A DNA stretch of 64,000 bases, taken from contig CALFVI010000009.1 in NCBI GenBank assembly GCA_937928775.1, positions 62,001 through 126,000 of the forward strand, written 5' to 3'. This document shows positions 43,229 to 52,409 of this stretch, in pieces; the first letter of the stretch is position 1; the number at the start of each line of letters is the position of its first letter. The notes below the pieces were generated by a model. The model did no database searches and was not told where the DNA came from. It saw nothing but the letters and a program-made list of their open reading frames with translations. The DNA is from an uncultured Elioraea sp. Its GTDB lineage: Bacteria; Pseudomonadota; Alphaproteobacteria; Acetobacterales; Acetobacteraceae. The translations under genes were made by a program, and so were the position numbers.

Positions 43229-44893
43229 GTGTTGCGGGACCAACCGGCCATCGCAAACCTCGCCTCTCTTTTCGGATTTCTTCCCTCCCGTTCGCATCGG
43301 CATGCGCAACGGTGCTGCGGTCTCGCCCTGGCGGCTGCCCTGGTCGCCGCCGCCCCGCCCGCGCGTGCTGCCGATCAGGCCGAGCTCTCAGCCGTTTTGC
43401 TCAGCGCCTTCACGGCGGTTGCGGAACGCCATCTCAACCAGCCCGACTTTCCGCGCCTCACTGCGGCGGGGCTAAGGGGGCTCGTCGCGATCGACCGCGG
43501 GCTTTCGATTGACCGCGAGCGCAACCATCTCATTCTGCGCAGTGCATCAGGGGTGATCGCCCGCCGCGAGGTCGGGGGGCTCAGTGGCGCGGCCGAGGCG
43601 TCGCAGGCGGCCATGCGATTCATCGCGGCCGCCCTCTCCGCATCAACGACCCTGCGGGCGCAGAGCACCGAAGCGCTGCTTCGTCTTTTTCTCGACGAGG
43701 CGTTGGCCGATCTCGATTCCTATTCGCGCTACGTGCCTCGGTCTCAGGCGCGGGCGGCGCGCGCACGGCGCGATGGCGAAGCCGGCCTCGGCCTCAACCT
43801 TGCCCCTGATGGGGCCGCCGCGGTGGTGGTCAGCGTGGTGGCCGATTCCCCGGCCTGGGCTGCTGGGCTGCACCCTGGCGACAGGGTGCTGGCCATCGAC
43901 GGGCGCGCGACGCGCGGCCTAGATGCGGAGACTCTTGAGCGGCTCTTGCGCGGGGGGGAGAACGAACCGCTCGTTCTGACCGTGGCTCGGCAGGGTGGCC
44001 AGCCTGAATCGGTGGCGCTGGTGCGGGCCTTGGTGGCGGCGGAGACGGTATTCGTCTCCTGGCACGGCTCGGTGCCCATCTTGCGAATTTCCGGCTTCAA
44101 CCGGCTAACCGATCGACGTCTTGCCCGCGCCGTTGTCGAGGTTGCGCATCGTGATCCCGCACCTCCTGGTCTGGTGCTCGACCTGCGCGGCAATCGTGGC
44201 GGTCTGCTTCGCCAGGCCATCGCCGCCGCCGACCTGTTCTTGACGGCGGGCGTCATCATCGAAGCCCGCGGCCGCCACCCGGAGGCCGCTCGCATCCATC
44301 GCGCCTCTGGCCCCGATCTCTCTGCCGGCCTTCCCCTCGTCGTGCTGATCGACGGCGTCTCGGCCTCGTCCGCCGAGGTGCTCGCCGCCGCCTTGCAGGA
44401 CAATGGCCGCGCCGTGCTCGTCGGCTCTGTCACCACCGGCAAGGGCCTCATCCAGACGGTGGTTCCGCTGCCTGACGACAGCGAACTCCATCTCACCTGG
44501 GCAAGCCTGCACGCTCCGTCTGGCTACCCAATTCAGGGGCTTGGCGTTCTGCCCGACGTGTGCACGAGCCGGGGCGAACAGGTCATGGAAGGCGATCTTC
44601 GCCGCCATGGCGAGGGGCAGAGACCGGATGCGGCCGCAGCCTGGCAGGCGACCCGAGACAGGGTTCCCGCCGCCGACGAGATCGCCCGTCTGCGCCAAAC
44701 CTGTCCGGCATCTGTCGGCGGCGCGCTTGACATCGCCGCCGCTCTGTGGATCCTGCGCCCGTCTGTCGGCGAGGGGGAGGGTTCACTTGCCGACACGAGG
44801 TTCGCTGACCGCCTGCGCGGCGCGAAGCGCGGTGGAAACGCAGAGGGCGCTGGAGGTGGCTGGGCAGGGTCGCCGCCGCCCCCTACGAGGTGA
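43229..44893 (+). CDS. S41-family C-terminal processing peptidase (CtpA-like)
   Basis: About 554 residues. It has a signal-like segment ([17 protein letters not shown], about residues 31-47), a helical N-terminal part, a PDZ domain ([10 protein letters not shown] to [11 protein letters not shown], about residues 186-235) and the protease core with LRGNRGGLL. The catalytic Ser lies in [14 protein letters not shown] and the Lys in TTGKGLIQ. Periplasmic serine protease trimming C-termini or cell-wall enzymes. The GTG start at 43229 places about 30 basic residues before the hydrophobic segment, so a later start is possible. rpmG begins six bases after its stop. Confidence 0.85.
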   Translation: MLRDQPAIANLASLFGFLPSRSHRHAQRCCGLALAAALVAAAPPARAADQAELSAVLLSAFTAVAERHLNQPDFPRLTAAGLRGLVAIDRGLSIDRERNHLILRSASGVIARREVGGLSGAAEASQAAMRFIAAALSASTTLRAQSTEALLRLFLDEALADLDSYSRYVPRSQARAARARRDGEAGLGLNLAPDGAAAVVVSVVADSPAWAAGLHPGDRVLAIDGRATRGLDAETLERLLRGGENEPLVLTVARQGGQPESVALVRALVAAETVFVSWHGSVPILRISGFNRLTDRRLARAVVEVAHRDPAPPGLVLDLRGNRGGLLRQAIAAADLFLTAGVIIEARGRHPEAARIHRASGPDLSAGLPLVVLIDGVSASSAEVLAAALQDNGRAVLVGSVTTGKGLIQTVVPLPDDSELHLTWASLHAPSGYPIQGLGVLPDVCTSRGEQVMEGDLRRHGEGQRPDAAAAWQATRDRVPAADEIARLRQTCPASVGGALDIAAALWILRPSVGEGEGSLADTRFADRLRGAKRGGNAEGAGGGWAGSPPPPTR

Positions 44894-44898
44894 GCACG

Positions 44899-45066
44899 AT
44901 GGCCAAAGCCAATACCGTCTTGATCAAGCTGGTCAGCACCGCCGACACGGGCTACTTCTACGTGACCAAAAAGAACGCTCGGACAAAGACCAACAAGCTT
45001 GAGTTTCGCAAGTACGATCCCGTCGTGCGCAAGCACGTGATTTTCAAGGAAGCGAAGATCAAGTAG
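44899..45066 (+). CDS. rpmG: Large ribosomal subunit protein bL33
   Basis: A 55-residue protein, [18 protein letters not shown] then [23 protein letters not shown], the normal length for bL33. It lacks the zinc-binding cysteine pairs, so it is the Cys-free type. GAGGTGAG stands just upstream. It is followed by a hairpin and then the convergent pleD gene, a neighbourhood shared with other alphaproteobacteria. Confidence 0.97.
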   Translation: MAKANTVLIKLVSTADTGYFYVTKKNARTKTNKLEFRKYDPVVRKHVIFKEAKIK

Positions 45067-45075
45067 GCGGAAGGC

Positions 45076-45093
45076 AGCCGACAAAGGTCGGCT
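45076..45093 (+). terminator. Putative terminator after rpmG
   Basis: A perfect 7-bp stem (45076-45082 with 45087-45093) closed by an AAAG loop, nine bases after the rpmG stop, without a clear T-run. Confidence 0.5.
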
Positions 45094-45217
45094 CACTAGC
45101 AGATAGGTGTTGTTGCCTCCTCAGGCGCGGATGGAAGGGGGGCGCAGGCGGCGACGCGTCTTCGGATGATGTCCGCACGCCCGCCGTGGGGAACCGTCGT
45201 CACTCGGCGGGTACGGA

Positions 45218-46609
45218 TTAGCCTTCGTTCTGCGCCACCACGACCTGGTTCCGCCCCTGCCTCTTCGCCTGATAGAGGGCCTCGTCCGCCCGGCGGAGCA
45301 AGGCTTCGGCGGCAGCTTCACCATCCTGCGCCGCGTCGGCGCCGATCGCGGCGACCCCGATGCTGATGGTCAGCGGATGGATGACCCCCGGGTGCGGCTG
45401 GAAACGAAGCCCGGCGATCTCCCGCCGCAGCCGTTCGGCGGCCACCGCGGCGTCGGCTGCCGTCGCCCCGGGCATGACGACGGCGAATTCCTCTCCTCCA
45501 TAGCGGGCGACCGTGTCGACCAGCCGAACCTGCTTGCGAATCGCGCTGGCCACGGCCTGCAGGGCGGCGTCGCCGGCGGCGTGCCCGTAGCGATCGTTGA
45601 TCGACTTGAAATGGTCGAGGTCGAGCATCATCGCCGCCAGCACCCCCCCACCCGTTTGCAGAGACGAGAGCAGCGATTTGAGGTGCCCGCGCAGGTAGCG
45701 CTGGTTGTGCAGCCCGGTGAGCGGGTCGGTAACCGCGAGCGAGATCGAATAGGCGAGGTCGGCCCGCAGGCGATCCTGGTAGAGCTTGCGGCGGATCTGG
45801 TTGCGCGCCCGCACGCGCAGCTCGTTCGCATCCAATGGCCGCAGGATGTAGTCATTGGCTCCAAGGTCGAAGCCGCGGAACAGGAGCTGGCGATGGTTCG
45901 GTTCCGCCAGCAGCAGGACGGGCGTGTCGCGCGTCGCCTCCTCCGTCCGCAGGCGCGAGGCGAGCCGCAGAGGATCCTCTGAAGCAAGCCGCAGATCGAG
46001 CAGCACCAAGTCGCAACGCAAGGTAGCGAGCAGGGCCATCGCCTCAACTCCATTCGCGACGCGGTCTGCCGCAATTCCCTCGGCAGCGAGAGCGGCCGCG
46101 ACCCGCTGCCACTCCAGCGTATCGACCACAAGGCCGACCGCCCGCGTCCCCCGCACCGACGGCGCCGCCTCCTCCTGACTGAGATTCACGCCCAGCTGGC
46201 TCGTCGTCTCCGCCCGCAATCGCCACTCATCGAGCAGCCGTTTCAGGCGAACGAGCGAACGAACCCGGGCGAACAGGGTCTCGTCATCCACCGGCTTGGT
46301 CAGGAAGTCGTCCGCCCCGGCCTCGAGTCCACGCACCCTCTCGCAGCTCTCGCCCAGGGCAGTGACCATGACGATTGGGATGTGTTCGGTGGCGCGGTCG
46401 GCCTTGAGCCGGGCGCACACCTCGAACCCGTCCATGCCGGGCATCATCACGTCGAGCAGAATGAGGTCGGGAGCCCAGACAGGCGCCAAGTCCAGAGCGG
46501 CGGGCCCTGATTGCGCGGTGCGCACCTCGTAGTACTCGGCGGCAAGCCGGGCTTCGAGGAGCTTTACGTTGGAGGGAACGTCGTCGACGACGAGGATGCG
46601 CGCGCTCAT
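45218..46609 (-). CDS. pleD: PleD-type response regulator diguanylate cyclase
   Basis: A 463-residue protein with the PleD order receiver-receiver-GGDEF. The first receiver has ILVVDDVPSNVKLLEARL and the phosphoacceptor in LILLDVMMPGMDGFEV. The second (VGLVVDTLEWQRVAAAL, CDLVLLDLRLAS) is divergent. The cyclase has LTGLHNQRYLRGHL, DHFKSINDRYGH and the active motif GGEEF, preceded by the inhibitory RxxD site (RLVD). It makes cyclic-di-GMP and in Caulobacter controls the motile-to-sessile switch. divK, often next to pleD, is not here. The ATG at 46609 fits the family N-terminus. Confidence 0.95.
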   Translation of the reverse strand: MSARILVVDDVPSNVKLLEARLAAEYYEVRTAQSGPAALDLAPVWAPDLILLDVMMPGMDGFEVCARLKADRATEHIPIVMVTALGESCERVRGLEAGADDFLTKPVDDETLFARVRSLVRLKRLLDEWRLRAETTSQLGVNLSQEEAAPSVRGTRAVGLVVDTLEWQRVAAALAAEGIAADRVANGVEAMALLATLRCDLVLLDLRLASEDPLRLASRLRTEEATRDTPVLLLAEPNHRQLLFRGFDLGANDYILRPLDANELRVRARNQIRRKLYQDRLRADLAYSISLAVTDPLTGLHNQRYLRGHLKSLLSSLQTGGGVLAAMMLDLDHFKSINDRYGHAAGDAALQAVASAIRKQVRLVDTVARYGGEEFAVVMPGATAADAAVAAERLRREIAGLRFQPHPGVIHPLTISIGVAAIGADAAQDGEAAAEALLRRADEALYQAKRQGRNQVVVAQNEG

Positions 46610-46826
46610 GGACCCTGTCGGCAGGCGCGGGCGGTGAGCTGTGCCCGCGCAAGCTGCCGGATCATGCCACGCCCCAAGCCCCCTTGCACGATCTTCTCTG
46701 GCGGCATGGTCGACCTTCTCCGACAGCATGGTCGACGCTGTCATCGAAGTGCGATAGTGCTGCAATCGTCACGATGCCCGTCCCAGAATCCTGTCCTTCG
46801 CAACCCCAACTCAGGCTTTTCACCGC

Positions 46827-47441
46827 ATGACCCAGGCGCACGCCGAGGGCGCGACAGGCGCTCATCCAAGTCTCTCCGCAGCCGCCCGCACTTGGCTGTT
46901 CTTCCGCCGCTGGTTGGCCAACCCTCTCGAGATGGGCTCGATCGTTCCCTCGTCTCCGGTTCTTGGGCGTAAGATCGCGGAGCTTGTGCGCGCCGGCCCG
47001 CCAGGGCCGATCCTTGAGCTCGGCGCCGGCACAGGCGCCATCACTCGGGCCTTGGTCGATGGCGGAATTTCCCCCTGGCGCCTGACCGTGATCGAGATCG
47101 TGCCGGAGATGGCGGAGGTGCTGAGCCGAAGCTTCCCCGGCGTCAGGGTGATCTGCGGCGACGCCTGGAACCTCCCCGACATTCTCGATCCTGCCCTGCA
47201 CGGCACGATCGGCTCGGTGGTCTGCGGCATCCCTCTCGTTCTCCTGCCGCGCGAGAAGCAGGCGTCGCTGATTGCGGCGATCGAGGCGGTCGCCCCGGGC
47301 CAAGGATTCCTGCACTACACCTACTGCCTCACCTCGCCGCTGCCGATCCGTGCGCACGGCCTCGAGGGCAGGCGCGTCGCCTGGACCGCGCTCAACATCC
47401 CGCCTGCCTCGGTCTGGCACTACCGACGCATGGGGGCTTGA
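46827..47441 (+). CDS. Phospholipid N-methyltransferase-like class I methyltransferase
   Basis: A 204-residue SAM-dependent methyltransferase with WLFFRRWLANPLEMGSIVPSS, the conserved opening of PmtA-type/rRNA-dimethylase-like enzymes, motif I ILELGAGTGAITRAL, motif II VIEIVPEM and VICGDAWNLP. PmtA converts phosphatidylethanolamine to phosphatidylcholine at the inner membrane. The fit to the family opening is good but the specificity is inferred. Monocistronic before the hsp20 gene. Confidence 0.82.
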   Translation: MTQAHAEGATGAHPSLSAAARTWLFFRRWLANPLEMGSIVPSSPVLGRKIAELVRAGPPGPILELGAGTGAITRALVDGGISPWRLTVIEIVPEMAEVLSRSFPGVRVICGDAWNLPDILDPALHGTIGSVVCGIPLVLLPREKQASLIAAIEAVAPGQGFLHYTYCLTSPLPIRAHGLEGRRVAWTALNIPPASVWHYRRMGA

Positions 47442-47563
47442 TCGCAAGCGGGGCAATACCCACTTCAGAGTTCCGGTTGTTCCCGGGTCGCACCGGCGTC
47501 ACCCGGCGCGGCTCCCCCCGAAGGTTCCCCATCACTGTCGTCATAAGCGGAGAAGTCGAAGCC

Positions 47564-48028
47564 ATGGCCATGCTTCCGTCGCTGTTCGCCCCCGGCGGGC
47601 TCGACCGCATAATCGAGGAAATGCGCCGCCTGCAGGAAGGCCTGGAGAAGAGTTTCGGGTCTTTGGCGCCGATGCCGGTGTTCCGCACCGACTGGCGCCC
47701 GGCGATCGACGTCAAGGAGACCGACACCGGGCTTGTCGTCACCGCTGAACTGCCGGGAATGAGCGAGCAGGATGTCGAGCTCTCCATCGAGGAGGACCTG
47801 CTCACCATCAAGGGCGAGAAGAAGAGCGAAGCCTCCAAGGAGGACAAGGGCTGGCACGTGCAGGAGCGCTCCTACGGCGCCTTCGTGCGCACGCTGCAGC
47901 TTCCCTTTACGCCCAAACCCGAGGAGGTGACCGCCGAATTTGCCAAGGGCGTGCTCACCATCACCATCCCTCGCCCGCCCGAGCCCGCGAAACCCGCATC
48001 ACGGATCGCCATCAAGTCCGCCGGGTAA
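47564..48028 (+). CDS. Small heat-shock protein, Hsp20/alpha-crystallin family
   Basis: A 154-residue chaperone. The N-terminal arm SLFAPGGLDRIIEEMRRLQ is followed by the alpha-crystallin domain WRPAIDVKETDTGLVVTAELPGMSEQDVEL, then KGWHVQERSYGAFVRTLQLP and AEFAKGVLTITIPRP, and the C-terminal IxI-like SRIAIKS. It holds unfolding proteins as an ATP-independent oligomer. Two ATGs (47564, 47570) are possible. No clear RpoH promoter or ROSE thermometer was identified in the 120 bases upstream. Confidence 0.95.
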   Translation: MAMLPSLFAPGGLDRIIEEMRRLQEGLEKSFGSLAPMPVFRTDWRPAIDVKETDTGLVVTAELPGMSEQDVELSIEEDLLTIKGEKKSEASKEDKGWHVQERSYGAFVRTLQLPFTPKPEEVTAEFAKGVLTITIPRPPEPAKPASRIAIKSAG

Positions 48029-48058
48029 GGCGGGCCTTTCCTGCCGGTCGCGAACGCG

Positions 48059-48095
48059 CCACCCTCGCTCCCATTTGCTTTAGGGGCGAGGGTGG
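48059..48095 (+). terminator. Putative terminator after hsp20
   Basis: A perfect 10-bp stem (48059-48068 with 48086-48095), extendable by three pairs past one bulged base, 30 bases beyond the hsp20 stop. No T-run follows; it could equally be an RNA-stability hairpin. Confidence 0.5.
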
Positions 48096-48098
48096 AGC

Positions 48099-48995
48099 CT
48101 GTCGAGCCACGACGACTACGACCAGACGGCGATCAGCGAACCCGCCGAGTACACCTGGCCGAACAGTGCAAGGCTCACCGTCAACATCGGCCGCAACCTC
48201 AAACATTTCGCATGCGGGGAAGGCTTGGGCGCGGAACTCGCCCCCCGAGGTCCGCAGCCAAACGTCCTCAACTATGCCTGGCGCGACTGGGGCAACCGTG
48301 TCGGCGCGTGGCGGATGATCGAGCTTCTCAATTCCCTCCAGCTGCCGGCATCGGTTCTCGTCAATTCAACGACATAGTACGCACCCTCCCTGCTTGCCGC
48401 GCACCGCGCACGCGGCGACGAGATCGTCGGCCACGGCCGGACGAACGCTGAGCGCCAGTCGGTGCTCGACGAGGCGGCTGAGCGGGCCCTGATCGCGGAC
48501 GCCACCGCGACCATCGCCGCACACGAGGGCGCACCCCCGCGCGGGTGGCTCAGCCCCTGGATCGCGGAAAGCCGGGTGACGCCGGATCGGCTGAAGGAGG
48601 CCGGCTACGCCTCCACGCCGAACTGGTGCATGGACGACCAGCCGGTGTGGATGCGCACCCGCGCACCCCCCCTGCTCGCCATCCCCTACCCGCAGGAGGC
48701 GAACGACATCCGCTCGATCGTCGCGCGCAAGGACGGGGCCGCCGAGTTCGCCGCCATCATCGTCGACACCTTCGACAAGATGCTCGAACAGGCCGCCCGC
48801 CAGCCGCTGGTCATGGGAATCGCGCTCCATCCCGACATCGTCGGCCGTCCGCACCGGCTCCGCCATCTGCGCTCCGCGCTGGCGCACATCGCCGCCCGGG
48901 GCGATCGTCTCTGGTTCACCACCGAGGGCGCGAGCTACGATGCGGTCTGCGCCCTGCCACCTGGCACCGTCCCCGGCGACTCTCGCGGACGTTGA
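48099..48995 (+). pseudogene. Polysaccharide deacetylase / PuuE-like, interrupted by an in-frame TAG
   Basis: One continuous frame reads HDDYDQTAISEPAEYTWPNS, NIGRNLKHFACGEGLGAELAP, LNYAWRDWGNRVGAWRMIELL and VLVNSTT. A TAG follows at 48375-48377, then YAPSLLAAHRARGDEIVGHG, RGWLSPWIAESRVTPDRLKEAGY and the C-terminus to 48995. These are the motifs of the NodB-like deacetylase family near PuuE/allantoinase. Compared with the family, a Tyr-Asp pair near the stop is lost, and no ATG or GTG precedes the first conserved residues. The missing start plus the stop makes this a decayed gene rather than a sequencing slip. A GTG at 48462 could give the C-terminal half only. Confidence 0.82.
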
Positions 48996-49029
48996 GCCCC
49001 CTTCTCCACGCGCCTACCATGGCGAGCGC

Positions 49030-50544
49030 ATGCTCGCCCGCATCCCGACCTTCGCCTTCCATGGAATCGACACCGTCCCGGTCGAGGCGCAGGTGCAGAT
49101 CGCGCCCGGCCTGCCGGCCTTCGCGCTGGTCGGCCTGCCGGACAAGGCCGTGGCCGAAAGCCGCGAGCGCGTTCGCGCCGCTCTTACCTTCATGGGGCTT
49201 TCGCTGCCGCCGAAACGGATCCTGGTGAACCTCGCCCCAGCCGATCTCGCTAAAGAGGGGAGCCACTTCGACCTGCCGATCGCGCTCGGGCTGCTCGCCG
49301 CGATGGACATCATCCCGCGCGAAGCGGCCTCTGCGCATGCCGCGCTCGGCGAACTCGGGTTGGATGGAAAGCTTGCCCCCGTCGCCGGTGTGCTGCCGGC
49401 GGCGATCGGCGCGGCCGCGCGGGGGCTCGGTCTCGTTTGCCCTGCTCAGCAGGGGGCGGAAGCCGCCTGGTCGGGGCACGCGCCCATCCTGCCCGCCGAA
49501 TCCTTGCTCCAGCTGGTCGCCCATTTCCGCGGCGACGGCGCGATCCCGCCTCCTGCTCGACCTGCGCCACCGCCCTCCCCGCCCGAACCCGACCTGATCG
49601 ATGTGAAGGGCCAGGAGACCGCCAAGCGTGCCCTCGAGGTCGCGGCGGCGGGCGGGCACAACCTGTTGCTGATTGGGCCTCCCGGCGCGGGCAAATCTAT
49701 GCTTGCCGCCCGCCTGCCTGGCCTCTTGCCCGACCTCACACCGGCCGAGGCGCTGGAGGTAAGCATGATCCACTCCGTCGCTGGCCTGTTGCGGGAAGGT
49801 CGGCTGATCACCCGCCCCCCATTTCGGGAACCGCACCACACTGCCTCGCAGGCCGCCCTCGTCGGGGGTGGGCATCGCGCCAAGCCAGGCGAGATCAGCC
49901 TTGCCCACCGCGGCGTGCTGTTCCTCGATGAGCTGCCGGAATTTCCCCGCCTGACCCTGGAGGCACTGCGCCAGCCGCTGGAGACGGGTCGCACCACCGT
50001 CGCTCGCGCCTCAGCCCACGTCACTTATCCGGCGCGGTTTCAGCTCGTCGCGGCAATGAACCCTTGTCGCTGCGGTCACCTCGGCGACCCGTCGCGCGAG
50101 TGCGCCAAGGCACCGCGCTGCGGGGAGGAGTATCAGGGGCGGCTGTCGGGGCCCTTGCTTGATCGCATTGACCTCTTTGTCGAGGTGCTGCCCATTCCGC
50201 CGGCGGAACTGACGCGCGTACGCCCCGGCGAGCCGTCCGCCACCGTCGCCGCCAGGGTCGCGGAGGCGCGCGCCCGCCAGCGCCACCGCTACGGCGCGGA
50301 CGGCCCCCGCTGCAACGCCGAGGCGGACGGGGCGGTGCTGCGCGAAACTTTGGCTGCCGACGCCGAAGCCCTCACCTTTGCCGAAAGTGCCGCGGCGCGA
50401 CTTCGCCTTTCCACCCGTGGCTTCGCCCGCACGCTGCGGGTGGCGCGCACGCTGGCCGACCTTGCGGGGTCGGATGCCGTGCGCCGTGCCCATGTCGCCG
50501 AAGCGCTCACTTGGCGGTTCCGCACCGTACGGGAGGTGGCCTGA
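49030..50544 (+). CDS. comM: YifB/ComM-family Mg-chelatase-like AAA+ ATPase
   Basis: A 504-residue ATPase. The N-terminal LonC-like domain (GLPDKAVAESRERVRAAL, FDLPIALGLLAAMD) is followed by Walker A LLLIGPPGAGKSMLA (about residues 215-229), Walker B GVLFLDELPEFPR, and MNPCRCGHLGDPSREC with clustered cysteines. The C-terminal helical domain contains LSTRGFARTLRVARTLADLAGS. In Vibrio, ComM is a branch-migration helicase of natural transformation, so together with dprA in this window it suggests competence. The ATG at 49030 matches the family start. Confidence 0.94.
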   Translation: MLARIPTFAFHGIDTVPVEAQVQIAPGLPAFALVGLPDKAVAESRERVRAALTFMGLSLPPKRILVNLAPADLAKEGSHFDLPIALGLLAAMDIIPREAASAHAALGELGLDGKLAPVAGVLPAAIGAAARGLGLVCPAQQGAEAAWSGHAPILPAESLLQLVAHFRGDGAIPPPARPAPPPSPPEPDLIDVKGQETAKRALEVAAAGGHNLLLIGPPGAGKSMLAARLPGLLPDLTPAEALEVSMIHSVAGLLREGRLITRPPFREPHHTASQAALVGGGHRAKPGEISLAHRGVLFLDELPEFPRLTLEALRQPLETGRTTVARASAHVTYPARFQLVAAMNPCRCGHLGDPSRECAKAPRCGEEYQGRLSGPLLDRIDLFVEVLPIPPAELTRVRPGEPSATVAARVAEARARQRHRYGADGPRCNAEADGAVLRETLAADAEALTFAESAAARLRLSTRGFARTLRVARTLADLAGSDAVRRAHVAEALTWRFRTVREVA

Positions 50545-50819
50545 CCCCACCCTTTCTTCCGCTCCCGGGAGGGCGGTTGCGGCGTCTCGCGTCGTCGTCT
50601 TCCCCGGCGAGGGGACTGGAAGGGCGCTATCACGGGCGGTTCGTCCGGCTCGAGGGGGCAGGCGCGAGGACATGGCCCGGGCGAGGAGCAGGACGGGCTC
50701 GCGCGATCGGATGTGCCGCGCACTGGCGCGGGCGGGCGGGCGCGTGCCACCGGGCTTCGCCACAGGCATCGCCGGCCGCGCCGATCTCGCCGCGCCCGGG
50801 AAACCGGAGCGGAGACCGC
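50545..50819. other. Gene-free gap between convergent comM and lactate permease genes
   Basis: About 275 bases. All frames look non-coding (Arg/Pro-rich shadows only) and no clear terminator hairpin or repeat was spotted. Confidence 0.5.
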
Positions 50820-52310
50820 TCAGGAAGCGAGGAAGACGACGACCGACCCCGCCGCCGCGAGGTAAATCAGGCACGGAAGCATGGTCGCGCGCAGGATCGC
50901 ACCCTCCGCCCCCGCGATGCCCACGGTCGCCGCACCCGCGACGATGTTGTGCGGGCAGATGATGTTGCCCACCCCCGCCCCCACGCCTTGCGCGGCGAGC
51001 AGCAACACGGGGGACAGGCCGAGCCCCTCGGCGGTTGCCGCCTGCAGGGCGGAGAAGAGGATGTTGGAGGCGGTGGCCGAGCCGGTGACGAACGAGCCGA
51101 GCGCGCCGACCGCCGGCGCCAGCAGGGGGTAGAACGGACCGATGCCGCCGATCGCGGCCTCGGCCAGGGCCGTGATCATGCCCGCGTGCAGCATCAGCCG
51201 CGCGAGCACGAGCATCGCGACCAGCGCGGCAGCCACCCGCCCGAGGTCGAGTGCGGTGCGGCCCAGAGTGCGCGCAAGCACACCGACCCGCGCCCCGCGC
51301 CACAGTCCACCAGCGAAGAACGCCATGACGAGCAGCGTGCCGGGATGGAACAGCGGGCGCACCGAGCCTCCGAACCGCCCCCAAAGACGCCAGGAGATGA
51401 CGGGAGCCTCGGCCATTGCGCGCACGGGAGGAACAAGGCGCGTCACAAGCACCAGCCCGATGAGCACGAGATAGGGTGCCAGCGCCGAGCCGAGACGCAC
51501 GCTCGCGAGCGAGGGCGGGCGGAAGCGGGTGATGACGAGGACGAACGCCATCCCGCCTGCGAGCGCTCCGACAAGCGTCGGCAGTTCGGGGCCGATTGCG
51601 TGCGCGACCAGGACGGAGGGGGTGAGGAACAGAACCGCGGCCAGGATCGCGAGAGCCACACCGCGCCCGACCCCCTCGCGCCCCGCACCCGACCGCAGCA
51701 CAGCGGCGATGGCGAGGATGGGGCCGAGCAGCCCATGGATCAGGGCGGTCGGACCAGCGAGCGCCCGTTCGCCGATCGAAACAAGCTCCGCCTGGGCCAA
51801 CACCGGCGTGCCGACAGCACCGAAGGACACGCCGACCGAATGTCCGATCAACGCCACCGCCACCGCCTGCGCAGGGTCGAGCCCGAACCCCGCCAGCAGG
51901 GGAGCGGCGAGCGCGACGGGTGTGCCGAAGCCCGCCGCCCCCTCGACGAACAGGGCGAAGAACCAGCCGACGAGCAAGCTCAGCGCTGCGGCATCGGGCG
52001 CGAGCCGAGCGAGGGCGGCGCGGATCCGCTCCGTCGCGCCCGTCTCCGTCTGCCAGCGATGGAGCGCAAGCGCTGGCCAGACGATGGCAAGCACGGTGGC
52101 GGTGAGAAACAGCCCCTCCAGCGTCACGCCAAGGAGGGCCTCGCCGAGCCCGAGACCGGGTGCTGCGTGCAGAGCAAACGGTCCCAGCGCCAGCCCGACA
52201 GCAAGCGCAAGTCCGGCCGCGCCAGCAACCGCGGCGGAGCGGCCGAACCCTGCCATCACCACGAGCACGAGCAGGATCGGCGAGACGGCGAGCCAGGGGC
52301 GAAGCGGCAT
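50820..52310 (-). CDS. L-lactate permease family transporter (LctP/LldP-like)
   Basis: A 496-residue membrane protein with about 12-14 helices. The family loops are present: FVEGAAGFGTPVALAAPLLAGFG, VSFGAVGTPV, then GSFVTGSATASNILFSALQ and GAGVGNIICPHNIVAGAATVG. It imports lactate or glycolate with protons. The C-terminus ends LPCLIYLAAAGSVVVFLAS. Single gene, divergent from the cluster starting at 52410 (99 bases between), with no lld dehydrogenase beside it. Confidence 0.92.
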   Translation of the reverse strand: MPLRPWLAVSPILLVLVVMAGFGRSAAVAGAAGLALAVGLALGPFALHAAPGLGLGEALLGVTLEGLFLTATVLAIVWPALALHRWQTETGATERIRAALARLAPDAAALSLLVGWFFALFVEGAAGFGTPVALAAPLLAGFGLDPAQAVAVALIGHSVGVSFGAVGTPVLAQAELVSIGERALAGPTALIHGLLGPILAIAAVLRSGAGREGVGRGVALAILAAVLFLTPSVLVAHAIGPELPTLVGALAGGMAFVLVITRFRPPSLASVRLGSALAPYLVLIGLVLVTRLVPPVRAMAEAPVISWRLWGRFGGSVRPLFHPGTLLVMAFFAGGLWRGARVGVLARTLGRTALDLGRVAAALVAMLVLARLMLHAGMITALAEAAIGGIGPFYPLLAPAVGALGSFVTGSATASNILFSALQAATAEGLGLSPVLLLAAQGVGAGVGNIICPHNIVAGAATVGIAGAEGAILRATMLPCLIYLAAAGSVVVFLAS

Positions 52311-52409
52311 CGGTTGCTCCGAGTCGAGGTGCTATCGCCGTCCTTCTGCCATGCCGTTGCCCGGCGTGGCGCGGTAACCTGATCATCATCGCTTTGGAAC
52401 CGCACACCG

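Noticed and set aside
47442-47563. RpoH promoter or ROSE RNA thermometer before hsp20
   Set aside because: CTTGAT and CCCCAT-like hexamers exist but not at the right spacing, and no U(U/C)GCU-type anti-SD structure was found by eye.
48092-48451. A separate small gene on the plus strand before the deacetylase remnant
   Set aside because: Its frame is Arg/Pro-rich; the neighbouring frame carries the conserved deacetylase residues.
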